DNA of 64,000 bases from Saccharopolyspora endophytica (GCF_018070075.1 NZ_JAGPXE010000007.1:1-64000), one strand, 5' to 3'; positions 1 to 9,255 are shown, numbered from the stretch's first letter. The notes: generated by a model from the sequence alone, not told the origin. Program-made: numbers and translations.

Positions 1-176
1 CCGATCCGACTTGCCGATCTTCTTCCGGTCTGCGCTCACAGCGTCAGAGCTCATCACTCACAGTGCCCATCCCGCCGGACCCACGCCCGGCGCGTCAGGC
101 TGGAAACACCGTTACCCCGACAGTCCCCACTGGGGTTTTCCGGGATCGGGCTGGGAGTGGACCGGGGCCGGGTGGG

Positions 177-1709
177 TCAGGGGGTGTGGTCGGCTTCGTG
201 TTGTTCTGCGGCCAGGAAGTGGGCGATCCGGGCCGTCGACTCGTAGAGGTCCCGGTAGTGACGGAAGTAGTTCTCGTAGCGCTCGGTGTTGTCCGGGTTG
301 GGCCGGACGGTGTCCACGATCGGGTTCCAGGCGTCCGGGTCCACCGCGGCGCCGGTGCCGACGCCGGCCAGCAGGGCGTTGCCGTAGGCGGCGCCGACCG
401 TCTCGGCGGGGATCTGCTGCTCCTTGCCGGTGATGTCGGAGACGATCTGCGTCCACAGCCCGCCCTGCGTGCCACCACCGACCGCGACCAACCGGCGCGC
501 GGAACCACCCGCCTGCCCCATCGCCTCCAGGTTGTGCCGGACGCCGAAGGAGATCCCCTCCAGCGCCGCCCGGTACAGCTCGGCACGCCCGTGCTCCAAG
601 GTCAGCCCGGCGAGCACGCCGCGCGCCGACGGGTCGAAGATCGGCGTGCGCTCCCCGGCGAAGTACGGCAGCAGCAACAGTCCCCGCGAACCCGCCGGGA
701 CCGTCGCGGCCTCCGAGACGAGCTGCGCGAAGTCGCCGTCGACGAGCCCGCGCAGCCAGTCGGTGACCGCGCCGGAGGTCGCCATGCCGGCGGCCAGCGT
801 GTAGGTGCCCGGGAAGGCGCCGCAGGTGCCCCACAGCGCCGGGTGCGGCGTGACCTCGTCGAGGACCTCGACGAAGAACATCGTGGTCCCGTACATCAGC
901 ATCACGTCACCCGGAGCGCGCACGCCGACGCTGGTCGCCTCGGCCCACGCGTCGACCGTGCCCGCCGTGACCGGAAGTCCCTCCGGCAGGCCGGTTTCGG
1001 CCGCCGCCTCCGCGCCGACGCGGCCGACGACCTCGGTCGGCCAGGCCAGTTCCGGCAGCGGGAGGTCGGGCGCGACGCGAGCGGCCCAGTCCGCGGACCA
1101 GTCCCGCGCCTCCAGGTCGTAGATCGGGTCGCACTGGCTGGCCGAGTGGTGGTCGAGCACGTACCGCCCGGTCAGCCGGTGCACCAGGTAGGAGCTGCAC
1201 ATCAGCAGCATCTCGGTGCGCCGGTAGACCTCCGGCTCGTGCTTGGCCAGCCACCGGATCTTCGGCCCCACCGCCTGGCTGGACAGCGCCGAACCGCCGC
1301 GCCGCAGGATCTCCTCGGCGCCGAGTTCGGCGGTGAGCTCGTCGATCTCGTCGGTCGCGCGGGTGTCGACGCCGTAGAGGATCGCCGGGCGCAGCGGTTT
1401 TCCGCTGCCGTCGGCGGGCAGCAGCACCGGTCCGATGCCGCTGACGCCCAGCCCGGCGAGCTCGTAGCCCTCGGCGGCGGGCAGCAATTCCCTGGTCAGC
1501 TCCAGGAAATCCGCCCACCACACCGATTCCGCGTCGTGCTCCACCCAACCCGGGTGCGGGTGCGAGGTCTGGTGCGGTCGGCTCGCACGCGCGACGATCT
1601 TGCCGGTGGCGTCGACCAGCACCCCCTTCGAGCTGGAGGTGCCGATGTCGATGCCGAGCAGAACCGCCTGTGAGTGCTGAAGCCGGTCCGCACCGGCTTC
1701 AGCACTCAC
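177..1709 (-). CDS. FGGY-family pentulose kinase (xylulokinase/ribulokinase-like)
   Basis: ATP-dependent sugar kinase expected to phosphorylate a ketopentose made by the upstream isomerase. The N-terminal phosphate-binding signature GIDIGTSSSKG lies at about residues 19-29. A TAGTVDAWAE block holds the probable catalytic Asp253, and a second ATP-binding motif VAVGGGTQGG is near 408. About 510 residues is normal for FGGY kinases. I chose GTG at 1709 because it overlaps the isomerase stop codon as GTGA, the usual coupling arrangement; an in-frame GTG at 1730 would lengthen the overlap. Codons 1-13 are made almost entirely of a perfect hairpin, which is unusual. The substrate is inferred: no epimerase or aldolase is nearby, favouring a sugar whose pentulose-5-phosphate enters the pentose phosphate pathway directly. 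Confidence 0.88.
   Translation of the reverse strand: MSAEAGADRLQHSQAVLLGIDIGTSSSKGVLVDATGKIVARASRPHQTSHPHPGWVEHDAESVWWADFLELTRELLPAAEGYELAGLGVSGIGPVLLPADGSGKPLRPAILYGVDTRATDEIDELTAELGAEEILRRGGSALSSQAVGPKIRWLAKHEPEVYRRTEMLLMCSSYLVHRLTGRYVLDHHSASQCDPIYDLEARDWSADWAARVAPDLPLPELAWPTEVVGRVGAEAAAETGLPEGLPVTAGTVDAWAEATSVGVRAPGDVMLMYGTTMFFVEVLDEVTPHPALWGTCGAFPGTYTLAAGMATSGAVTDWLRGLVDGDFAQLVSEAATVPAGSRGLLLLPYFAGERTPIFDPSARGVLAGLTLEHGRAELYRAALEGISFGVRHNLEAMGQAGGSARRLVAVGGGTQGGLWTQIVSDITGKEQQIPAETVGAAYGNALLAGVGTGAAVDPDAWNPIVDTVRPNPDNTERYENYFRHYRDLYESTARIAHFLAAEQHEADHTP
1670..1709. repeat. Perfect 18-bp inverted repeat at the isomerase/kinase junction
   Basis: Arms 1670-1687 and 1692-1709 are exact reverse complements around a 4-nt loop. 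The hairpin covers the isomerase stop codon, the putative kinase start codon and the first kinase codons. It has no T-run. It could be an intragenic attenuator, a translational-coupling structure, or a mobile palindrome that landed in the junction. Confidence 0.85.
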
Positions 1710-3130
1710 GACCCCGACCCCCGGCTCCACTCGTCCAGGCGGATGTCCAGCTGTTCGGCCACGGCGCGCAGCGCGGCTCGGTGATCACCGGGCACGGCGT
1801 GGATGTGGTTCGCCCCGAACTTCGACAGGAACACCTCGCCCGGCGCGTCCAGCCGCGCGAACGCGTGCGGCCACTCCGGTGTGGACTGGTCGACGAGGGT
1901 CTTGTTCGTCGCCTCGTCGTAGTTCTCGAACTCGCCGAGCATCAGCTGCAGCCGGTACTCGCCGTTCTCCCTGGTCAGACGGCCGAGCGTCATCTCTCCC
2001 GGGGCCGCGATGTGCTGCACCGAGGCGCCGCCCGCGGGGAAGAAGAACACCTCCGGGTAGAAGTTGACCTTCGACAGGTTCTCCGCCGGGTCGTCGCTGC
2101 GCGCGGCGTACCAGGTGGCGTGCTGACCGGAGTTGCACAGGTCCCAGATGTCGCGGTCGGCGTGGTAGTGCCGGACGTCGGCGAACAGCACCGGAGTGCC
2201 GGAGATGGCCTTGAACAGCTGCATCGTCAGCGCGCCGTCCATGTCGGCCTCGGTGGCGCACACGTGCGGCTGCTTGGGGCCGTTCCAGTCGTAGGGGTCG
2301 TTGAGGAACGCCTCGGTGACGTCCATCGTCGCGAAGTTCTCGGTCAGCTCGGGCTGCGCCTTGATCCCGGAGAAGTCCAGGTTGCGCTCGTCGATGATGT
2401 CGCGGATCGCCAAGTAGGAGCGGATCTGGCGTTCCAGCAGCTCAGGGGTCAGCTTGTCGCCGTCGTAGTGCACCCCGGCCGCGTGCTGCTCGATCCACTC
2501 GCGGGCCTTCTTCGCCTCGGCGCCGTCGGCCTGCTCGGCGCGCAGCACCAGCTCGTACTGGTCGATCTCCTCGACGTCGACGCCGAACTTGCGCATCCAC
2601 TGGTCGGTGTTGGCCACGGCGGTGTTCATGCCCATCGGGCGTCCGCCGAAGCGGCCGAAGGTGGAGCCGTGCAGCGAGCTCACCGCGGCCGACGCCTGCG
2701 CGTGCACGCCGATCTTGGCGGCCAGGTCGGCGTCGTCGGGGGCTCCCCAGGCGCGGGTGTGCCTGCGGCCGATCTGGTCGAGCGCGCCGCCTGCGGCGAG
2801 CATCCCGACCAGGCCGGGCTCGGTGGGGTCGGTGCTGGCCACCAGCACCAGCGGGCTGCGGGTGGCGTCCGCGGCCAGCATCGTGAAGTGCGGGAACGAC
2901 CAGACCGCGTAGTAGAAGACGGTGACGTCCACGTCGGCCGCCGCGACCTCGCGGGCGACGGAGACGGCCAGGGAGTTGGTGGCGACCAGATCGGCGCCGA
3001 CGACGACCTCGTGGCCGGCCGCGCGCAGCGAGGCGACCAGAGCGTCCTGTTTGGACTGGATGAACTCGGCGTTGCGGGCGTGCACGTGACCACGCCCGTC
3101 CGAGATGCTGACGACACCGATGCGAGCCAC
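1706..3130 (-). CDS. FucI-like L-fucose/D-arabinose isomerase family protein
   Basis: Cytoplasmic aldose-ketose isomerase of the fucose/arabinose isomerase fold, 474 residues. It is shorter than E. coli FucI (about 590) but keeps FucI-style blocks: GGRPMGMNTAV with FGVDVEEIDQYE in the middle, a metal-ligand Glu at about 294, FADVR with Asp318, and FGANHIHAVPGDH near the C-terminus with a probable ligand His442. The GTG start is preceded by GGAGGA at the proper distance. It is the first gene of an operon with the kinase, transcribed from the promoter-operator at 3230-3278. FucI enzymes act on L-fucose and D-arabinose. Here the lack of a fuculose-phosphate aldolase argues for a pentose such as D-arabinose, but actinobacterial relatives annotated as L-arabinose isomerase cannot be excluded. 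Confidence 0.85.
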   Translation of the reverse strand: MARIGVVSISDGRGHVHARNAEFIQSKQDALVASLRAAGHEVVVGADLVATNSLAVSVAREVAAADVDVTVFYYAVWSFPHFTMLAADATRSPLVLVASTDPTEPGLVGMLAAGGALDQIGRRHTRAWGAPDDADLAAKIGVHAQASAAVSSLHGSTFGRFGGRPMGMNTAVANTDQWMRKFGVDVEEIDQYELVLRAEQADGAEAKKAREWIEQHAAGVHYDGDKLTPELLERQIRSYLAIRDIIDERNLDFSGIKAQPELTENFATMDVTEAFLNDPYDWNGPKQPHVCATEADMDGALTMQLFKAISGTPVLFADVRHYHADRDIWDLCNSGQHATWYAARSDDPAENLSKVNFYPEVFFFPAGGASVQHIAAPGEMTLGRLTRENGEYRLQLMLGEFENYDEATNKTLVDQSTPEWPHAFARLDAPGEVFLSKFGANHIHAVPGDHRAALRAVAEQLDIRLDEWSRGSGS

Positions 3131-3229
3131 AGTTCCTCCAAGTTCGCTTCACAGACGGCGTTGACTGCTGCTGAACCGGCGGTGCGCAGATGCTCGGCCG
3201 AATCGCCTGGAAGACCGTGCGAACCAGCG

Positions 3230-3278
3230 CGAGCAATCGTTTTCTCGGACGCTATTCTGGCGTAATACGAGCTGTCAA
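3230..3278 (-). promoter_or_regulatory. Promoter with LacI-type operator for the isomerase-kinase operon
   Basis: On the minus strand, -35 TTGACA (3273-3278) and -10 TAGCGT (3249-3254) are separated by 18 bp. An 18-bp imperfect palindrome, CGAGAAAACGATTGCTCG (3230-3247), starts two bases after the -10 and so covers the expected transcription start. Its centre is CG, as in LacI-family operators. The same layout recurs at 10868-10916. Confidence 0.82.
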
Positions 3279-3323
3279 GGCGGGTGACCCACCGTCACTC
3301 GCCCAGCGGTGAGGGAGGAAGTC

Positions 3324-4316
3324 GTGGCGACCATCAACGACGTGGCGACCCGCGCGGGAGTGTCCACGGCCACCGTCTCCCGGGCTCTCAACGGCAAGGA
3401 GACGGTCGATCCGGAGCTCGCCGGCAGGGTGCTCGCCGCAGCCGAAGAGCTCGGGTACCGCCCCAACGGCCCCGCCCGCAACCTGCGGAAACAGGAAACC
3501 GCGGTGCTGGCGTTGATCATCTCCGACGTGGAGAACCCGTTCTTCACCGCGATCGCGCGCGGCGTCGAGGACGTCGCGCACGAGGCCGGCTACTCGCTGG
3601 TGCTGTGCAACTCCGACGACACCCCGGACAAGGAGCGCGAGTACGTCGACGTCGCGCTGCAGGAGCGCGTCGCCGGGGTGCTGCTCTCGCCCACCGGCAG
3701 CCCGGGCACGGCCGAGCTGCTGGCCCGGCACCGCACGCCGGTGGTGGCGGTCGACCGGCCGCTGCCGGACCGCGCGAGCGACACGGTGCTGGTCGACAAC
3801 CGGCTGGCGGCCAAGCACGCGACGCTGCACCTGGCCGGGCAGGGCTACAGCCGCATCGGCTGCCTGACCGGCCCGAGCGGCGTGCCCACGGCCGACGACC
3901 GGCTGGCCGGCTACCGCGACGGGCTGCGCGCGGCGAAGCTGCCCAGCTCCACCTCGCTGGTGCGGCGGTCGAAGTTCAAGGCCGACGGCGCGCAGCAGGC
4001 CGCGCACGCGCTGCTCAGGCAGAACGATCCGCCGGACGCGCTGCTGGTCGGCAACAGCGCGATGGCCGTCGGCGTGCTGGAGGCGTTAGCGGCGCTGAAG
4101 CTCAAGCCGGGCCGCGACGTCGGAGTCGTCGCCTTCGACGACGCCCCCTGGACCACGCTGCTCGACCCGCCGCTGTCGGTCGTGGCCCAGCCCGCCTACG
4201 ACATCGGCGCGCTGGCGGCCCGCCTCCTGCTCGACCGCATCTCGGGCGACCGCGAGGAAACCTCCACGACGACGCTGTCCGCCCACCTGGTCGCGCGCGG
4301 CAGCTCCTCCCGCTGA
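3324..4316 (+). CDS. LacI-family transcriptional regulator
   Basis: Sugar-responsive repressor, about 330 residues. The N-terminal helix-turn-helix and hinge helix (ATINDVATRAGVSTATVSRA, residues 2-21) are followed by a periplasmic-binding-protein-like effector domain. GTG 3324 is preferred over GTG 3309 because GGGAGG ends just upstream at proper spacing. The gene is divergent from the isomerase operon and faces the GH172 gene across a bidirectional terminator. It most likely binds the two operators at 3230-3247 and 10868-10885. Codon 255 (4086-4088) is TTA, the rarest codon in such genomes, so its translation may depend on the UAA-decoding leucyl tRNA. Confidence 0.93.
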   Translation: MATINDVATRAGVSTATVSRALNGKETVDPELAGRVLAAAEELGYRPNGPARNLRKQETAVLALIISDVENPFFTAIARGVEDVAHEAGYSLVLCNSDDTPDKEREYVDVALQERVAGVLLSPTGSPGTAELLARHRTPVVAVDRPLPDRASDTVLVDNRLAAKHATLHLAGQGYSRIGCLTGPSGVPTADDRLAGYRDGLRAAKLPSSTSLVRRSKFKADGAQQAAHALLRQNDPPDALLVGNSAMAVGVLEALAALKLKPGRDVGVVAFDDAPWTTLLDPPLSVVAQPAYDIGALAARLLLDRISGDREETSTTTLSAHLVARGSSSR

Positions 4317-4367
4317 GCGTCGGTTCCGGCCCGGGGCATCCCGGTGCCGCGGAGGCGTCCCAACGCG

Positions 4368-4407
4368 AATCGGTACCCGGGTCTCCTGCGAGATCCGGGT
4401 ACCGATT
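4368..4407. terminator. Bidirectional terminator between lacI and the GH172 gene
   Basis: 13-bp perfect arms at 4368-4380 and 4395-4407, with an inner 4-bp stem. It lies between two convergent genes and is followed by TTCG. Confidence 0.75.
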
Positions 4408-4418
4408 TTCGCGAGCGC

Positions 4419-6740
4419 TCAGTTCGAGCTCGGTGTGAGGCCGTTGTCCTCGCTGGTCGACGGCTCACTCGTACCCGGCTCCGGTGGCGCCGAGCCGGTG
4501 GAGGTCGGCGGGCCCGGGTCCTGCGGAGCGGTGGGAGCCGGTTGGGACGGGGGCTGGGTCGGGGCCGGTGGCGCCGGCGGGAGGGCCGGTGGGACCTCCG
4601 GTGCCGGCGGGCCCGCCGGCAGGCTGCGCCCGGCCGGAGCTCCGTACCAGTAGGCCGTGGAGCTGTAGTCGCCCGGTTCGTCGTTGACCGGGCCGTGCTC
4701 GATGCCCGCGACCAGCCCGTTCCGGAAGGACACCGCGTCGCCCACCATCAGCCGGTAGGCGCCGGTGCAGTCGAACTGGCAGCCGTCCTGGTTCACCTCG
4801 TGGCCGGGGTTGCCGGCCTGCGGCATCGAGAACGTCGTGCCGAACCGGAAGTACCAGCCCGACTCGTAGAAGTCCTCGCTCCCCGTCCCGTGCCACGCGG
4901 GTTCCTGGGCTCCGTCGACGTAGAACCGCTCGTCGCCCTCCAGGTAGTTGCGCGGGTTGGACGCCGTCTGCCGCGTGGAGTGCGGCAGCACGCTGGCCTT
5001 GGTCTCGTTGAGCGGGATCAGGCCGCGCATGGTGTGGGTGACCCCGTAGAACGTGCCCGCCCCACCGGGGTCGAGGAAGTTCCAGTCCTGCCCGGGGATC
5101 GTGGTGCCGCGCTTGTGCGTGGCGTGGAAGTGACCGCTGCCCTCGTCGAGGCCGCCGGGCCCGGTGACGACCTCCGCCGTGGCCCCCTCGATCGGGATGC
5201 CGCTGGCGTTGACGATCTCCACCTTGGCGCTCTCGTTGAACGGCATCGGCCACCACGCCGTGTACCAGCCGTCCTGCCCGGGATCGACCGAGCTCATCAT
5301 GGTGCGCACGTCGTACTCGCCGAGCCCGGTGCCGAAGAACTCGCCGATCGGTGCGTCCACAGTGGTCTTGCCGTCGAAGGTGATGCGCAGCCGCGCGGAG
5401 GACAGCACCTCGTCGGAGGCCGCGACCTGCTCCGGCGGGATCGTGTACCGCCCGAACAGCTGCGAGCGCTCGAAGACCGGGTTGTCGATCTGGTAGCCGT
5501 GCGCGCTCTCCTCGCCCGGGTGCCCGGGACCGAGGTCGAGCACGTCGGTGCGCACCCACTCGCCGTTGACCAGGCTCTGCACGTCGTAGCGGAACTCGTT
5601 GACGTCCAAGGAGGACGAGACGAACCGGTTGTCGACCTCGATCGAGGACTCCCCGGCGGTGACGTCCGCGGGCACGTCGATCGACTGCACGCCCCACTGG
5701 CCGGGAGCGGCCGCGCCGCTGCGCCACTCGCCCACCACCTGGCCGTTGACGGCCATGCTCGCGACCTGGTCGGCGACCTGCGGGTCGAACCGCCGGACCA
5801 CCCGGACGCCCTCGTTGTTCGGGTCCACGCGCATCCGGAACCGGCTGCCACCGCCCTGCCCGAACGCCATGCCGTCGTCGACGACCTGCGGAGCCGCCAC
5901 CACCTGCGGCAAGCGCACCCGCAGCTGGTTGATCCGCGCGGGTCCGCTCACCTCGGCGACGGTGTGCGCGCCACCGGGAGCCAGGCCGAAGTCGCTGCGC
6001 ACCGGTGTTCCGCCGGTGGCGTTCTTCGGATCGGACACGCCGAAGCCCTGCATCTTCGTCAGCACGTCGGTGGCCGGGTCCGAGGGGTCGAAGGTCTCCA
6101 CGCCTTCCGCGTCGGGGAAGGTCCGGTAGTTCACGTGGTAGAAGTCCGGGTTGTTGCGCACGGTCACGCGCATCGATTCGCGGAACGGCATCGGCACCTT
6201 GCTGACCACACCGCCTGCGGCGTCGTCGGCGTTGCCCACCAGCGGCCACACGAACGGCGCTCCGACCTTGCCGCTGACCACGTCGATGAACGGGGCGTCG
6301 AGCACCGTGCGGCCGTCGAGCTCGACGACGATGTTGCCGGTCGCCGTGACATCGCCCCACGGCTCGCGGGTGCTCCACAGACCGGAGATCTCACCCGGCC
6401 CGGTGTGCTCGGCGATCACGCACCCCTGCGCCGATTCGCGCAGGCAGGAGTAGGTGCCCTCGAATCCGTCGTCGTTGCCGCCGGACCGGTCGTAGCTGGA
6501 GAACTGCAAGGACTGCTCGGCGCCGCGCAGCCGCGGCATCCCGTCGAGGTCTCGGTACGAGTCCCAGCCGACCTGGCCCTTGCTCGGCGGCGCAGGTTGC
6601 TGGGCGTGGGCTCGGACGCTCGCGAACCCGGCGTCGGCGATCACCGCGGCCGCGGCGAGCGAGAAGACACCCAGGTAGGCGGCGAGCCGGCGTGATCGCC
6701 GGCGGGCGTCGCTTCGCGATGGTGCGGAGCGTTCTGTCAT
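4419..6740 (-). CDS. Secreted GH172 (DUF2961) family protein
   Basis: Large exported protein, 773 residues. The N-terminus is Arg-rich with a hydrophobic stretch and a likely AHA cleavage site near residue 46. The body matches DUF2961/GH172, seen as blocks with DSYRDLDG, a central beta-rich region and GSEDFYESGWYF. The last ~65 residues are a Pro/Thr/Ser-rich low-complexity tail, which may span or bind the cell wall. GH172 members include difructose-dianhydride-processing enzymes and exo-D-arabinofuranosidases acting on mycobacterial-type arabinan. ATG 6740 has GGGAGG upstream. Lying between lacI and a pentose-type importer suggests it releases the imported sugar outside the cell, but no copy of the LacI operator was found upstream. 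Confidence 0.85.
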   Translation of the reverse strand: MTERSAPSRSDARRRSRRLAAYLGVFSLAAAAVIADAGFASVRAHAQQPAPPSKGQVGWDSYRDLDGMPRLRGAEQSLQFSSYDRSGGNDDGFEGTYSCLRESAQGCVIAEHTGPGEISGLWSTREPWGDVTATGNIVVELDGRTVLDAPFIDVVSGKVGAPFVWPLVGNADDAAGGVVSKVPMPFRESMRVTVRNNPDFYHVNYRTFPDAEGVETFDPSDPATDVLTKMQGFGVSDPKNATGGTPVRSDFGLAPGGAHTVAEVSGPARINQLRVRLPQVVAAPQVVDDGMAFGQGGGSRFRMRVDPNNEGVRVVRRFDPQVADQVASMAVNGQVVGEWRSGAAAPGQWGVQSIDVPADVTAGESSIEVDNRFVSSSLDVNEFRYDVQSLVNGEWVRTDVLDLGPGHPGEESAHGYQIDNPVFERSQLFGRYTIPPEQVAASDEVLSSARLRITFDGKTTVDAPIGEFFGTGLGEYDVRTMMSSVDPGQDGWYTAWWPMPFNESAKVEIVNASGIPIEGATAEVVTGPGGLDEGSGHFHATHKRGTTIPGQDWNFLDPGGAGTFYGVTHTMRGLIPLNETKASVLPHSTRQTASNPRNYLEGDERFYVDGAQEPAWHGTGSEDFYESGWYFRFGTTFSMPQAGNPGHEVNQDGCQFDCTGAYRLMVGDAVSFRNGLVAGIEHGPVNDEPGDYSSTAYWYGAPAGRSLPAGPPAPEVPPALPPAPPAPTQPPSQPAPTAPQDPGPPTSTGSAPPEPGTSEPSTSEDNGLTPSSN

Positions 6741-7182
6741 CGTGCTCGCCCTCCCCTGCGGACAGCGCTGTCCACCGCAGACAGTTCTGCCGCTGATTCC
6801 GGTTCCGGTGAATCGTGATGCGCTCTAACTCAGTGGTTTCCAACCGACTCGGACCCGGCAAGATCTCAAAGCGCGATCTAGCGCAGCGTAAGAAATGGCC
6901 TCCCGGACGGCAACCAAACAACAGGCACGGAATAGTCATCGATACGCGAATTCACTCAATAAGATGGTCTCTGGTGTGTCGTACTTACGACAGCCGCCAA
7001 CCAGGTGTTTTTGGTTGCCGGGCAGTGGAATTCGGTGTATCGAACCAGTGTCGCCGACTTTTCGCGCGCGAAAAGGCCGCAGCGCTCGAAACGAGCGCTG
7101 CGGCCTGTTTTCGGTCCGGGGCGACGCGGCCCTTTCCGCGCCTACTCCTGCAACCCGGAAAAGTTCTCGTCCACTTCGGCTT
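6741..7182. other. 442-bp intergenic region, no gene seen
   Basis: Lower GC than its surroundings. It contains the terminator at 7075-7105 and a 14-bp palindrome GTCGTACTTACGAC (6978-6991) that could be an operator. It must also hold the GH172 promoter, but I see no convincing -35/-10 pair and no match to the 3230-3247 operator. Confidence 0.6.
7075..7105. terminator. Intrinsic terminator of the sugar ABC operon
   Basis: 14-bp perfect stem (7075-7088 / 7092-7105) with a 3-nt AAA loop. It is flanked by AAAA on one side and TGTTTT on the other, so the minus-strand transcript leaving the binding-protein gene meets a stem followed by TTTT. Confidence 0.88.
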
Positions 7183-8190
7183 CTAACCCTGGTTGAGCCG
7201 GCCGTACACCTCGGCCGCGTTGTCCTTCGTGATCAGTTCGGTCCCCAGGGTCTGGGTCTTGGGCACCTGCTGGCAGTCGACCAGGATCTTCTTGGCCGCC
7301 TCGACGGCCTCCGCGCCACCCGTCGGGTAGAGGTTCGTGGCCTGCAACCGGCCCTCCTCCACCGCCTTGATGCCGCCGGAGGGGATCGGCAGCCCGTCGA
7401 TGCCCACGAACTTCAGGTCCGGGCGGTTGGCGGCCTGCGCGGCCAGCCAGGCGCCCTCGGCCATCGGATCGTTCTGCGAGTACACGGCCTGGATGTCCGG
7501 GTGGGCCTTGAGCAGCGCGTCCATCTTCTGCTGCCCGACCGAGCGCTCCCACTCGCCGTCGGCGGTGGCCACGACCTCGATCTTGGATCCCGCGATTCCC
7601 TGCTTGAAGCCCTCTTCCCGCTCAGCGGCCGGGGTCGAGCCGGACAGGCCCTTGATCTGCACGATCTTGCCGCCCTGCGGCAGCAGCGTGTTCTTGAAGA
7701 ACTCGCCCGCCTGCTTGCCGATGGCGACGTTGTCCGCGCCGATGTAGGTCGTGTACGCCTCGCCGTCGACCTTGCGGTCCAGCACCACGACCGGGATGCC
7801 CTGGTTGTAGGCCTTGCGCACCACGTCGGTCAGCGGCGCCGCCTCGTTCGGCGAGATCATCAGCAGGTCCACCTGCTTGGTCATGAAGTTCTCGACGTCG
7901 GTGACCTGCTTGGAGTTGTCCTTCGCGGCGTCGGAGAACTGCACCTCCTCGAACTGCGGGACCTTCTGCGCGGCCTTGCGGATGTCGTCGTCCATCCGCA
8001 CCCGGTAGGGCTCGGCGAGGTTCGCCTGGCTCATCCCGATCGTGTACTTGCCGTTGGCGCCCTGGCAGCCCTTCGTCGGGTCCTGGGCCTGGACCTGCCC
8101 GGTGTTCTCGCTGGTCGTCCCACAACCGGCGGCGGCGAACGCGACCGCGGCGCACGTGACTGCGACCAAGGACTTCGTTGTCTTGCGCAT
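7183..8190 (-). CDS. Ribose-type ABC importer, substrate-binding lipoprotein
   Basis: Extracellular sugar-binding protein of the RbsB/Peripla_BP_4 family, 335 residues. The lipoprotein signal peptide ends in AAAGC, with the lipidated Cys at position 23. It is the last gene of the minus-strand ATPase-permease-binding protein operon (24 bp after the permease), closed by the terminator at 7075-7105. Binding proteins of this family recognise ribose, xylose, arabinose, galactose or autoinducer-2. Neighbouring pentose genes favour a pentose, but the ligand cannot be read from the sequence. Confidence 0.93.
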   Translation of the reverse strand: MRKTTKSLVAVTCAAVAFAAAGCGTTSENTGQVQAQDPTKGCQGANGKYTIGMSQANLAEPYRVRMDDDIRKAAQKVPQFEEVQFSDAAKDNSKQVTDVENFMTKQVDLLMISPNEAAPLTDVVRKAYNQGIPVVVLDRKVDGEAYTTYIGADNVAIGKQAGEFFKNTLLPQGGKIVQIKGLSGSTPAAEREEGFKQGIAGSKIEVVATADGEWERSVGQQKMDALLKAHPDIQAVYSQNDPMAEGAWLAAQAANRPDLKFVGIDGLPIPSGGIKAVEEGRLQATNLYPTGGAEAVEAAKKILVDCQQVPKTQTLGTELITKDNAAEVYGRLNQG

Positions 8191-8214
8191 CGTGCTCCCT
8201 TCGGTAGATCTGCC

Positions 8215-9255
8215 TCAGGCCGTGGGGCGCAGGCGCTGCAGCGCCGCCGCCGCGACGATCACCAGACCCTTGATCAGCAGTTGCAGATCGGTGTTGACGC
8301 TGTTCAGGCTCAGGATGTTGTTGAGGATGCCGAGCAGCAGAGCACCCGCGATGGTGCCGATCACCGAACCCCGGCCGCCGGCCAGGCTGGTGCCGCCGAC
8401 GACCACCGCGGCGATTCCGTCGAGCTCGTAGGCGGTTCCGTCGTTGGGGCTGCCCGCGTTGAGCTGACCGGCGTGCACGATGCCGGCCAGCGCGGCGCAG
8501 AACCCCGCGATGACGAAGGCGATGATCTTGACCCGGTTCACCGGCACGCCCGAGAGACGAGCCGCCTTCTCGTTCCCGCCGATCGCGTACAGGTGCCGGG
8601 AGTAGGCGCTGGAGCGCAGGAACAGGATCGCGATCACGGCCACGGCGGCGAAGATCAGCGCCGGGATCGGCACCACGCCGCCGAAGGTCCGCTCCCCCAG
8701 CAGCGAGAACAGCATCGGGGCCTGCCCAGGGCCGTCGCCGTAGGAAATCTGCACGGTCTCGCCGCCGGACCACATGCGCGCCAGCCCGCGCGCGATCTGC
8801 AACCCGGCCAGGGTGACGATGAACGCCTGCACCCCCAGCAGCGCCACCGCGGCCCCCTGCAGGAACCCGAAGACGATTCCGGCCAGCAGCACGACGACGA
8901 CCGTGGCCAGCACGCCGTAGCCGCTGTTGACCATGAGCACGGCGGAACCGACCGCCGCCAGCCCGAGGACCGACCCGACCGACAGGTCGATGCCGCCGAT
9001 GAGGATCACGAAGGTCAGCCCGATCGCGATGATCCCGATCTCGGAGACCGCGCGCACGATGTTGAACAGGTTGTCGCTGCTCAGGAACAGGATCTGGCCG
9101 TCGTTGCGGGGCGAGAAGATCACCGCCGCGATGAACACCGCGACCAGACCGAAGAAACTCTGGAACTTGAACAGGGTCTCGACGGTGTCGGTCCGCTTGG
9201 AACGCTGCGCGGGCAGATCTCCGGGCACGGGCCGCTGCTCCGTCTGATTGCTCAA
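8215..9255 (-). CDS. Ribose-type ABC importer, permease
   Basis: Membrane permease of the RbsC/BPD_transp_2 family, 346 residues, with about nine hydrophobic segments and the family block GGIDLSVGSVLG near residues 85-95. The proposed TTG start at 9255 overlaps the ATPase stop codon as TTGA, with GGAGGT six bases upstream. This is stronger than any distal start, and the long in-frame extension upstream is only the ATPase gene read in another frame. Translational coupling to the ATPase is likely. Confidence 0.92.
   Translation of the reverse strand: MSNQTEQRPVPGDLPAQRSKRTDTVETLFKFQSFFGLVAVFIAAVIFSPRNDGQILFLSSDNLFNIVRAVSEIGIIAIGLTFVILIGGIDLSVGSVLGLAAVGSAVLMVNSGYGVLATVVVVLLAGIVFGFLQGAAVALLGVQAFIVTLAGLQIARGLARMWSGGETVQISYGDGPGQAPMLFSLLGERTFGGVVPIPALIFAAVAVIAILFLRSSAYSRHLYAIGGNEKAARLSGVPVNRVKIIAFVIAGFCAALAGIVHAGQLNAGSPNDGTAYELDGIAAVVVGGTSLAGGRGSVIGTIAGALLLGILNNILSLNSVNTDLQLLIKGLVIVAAAALQRLRPTA

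Noticed and set aside
63..1673. Long plus-strand ORF opposite the kinase, and similar long Arg/Gly/Pro-rich ORFs throughout
   Set aside because: High GC makes antisense and +1 frames open. They lack ribosome-binding sites, have no recognisable domains and lie over well-supported genes.
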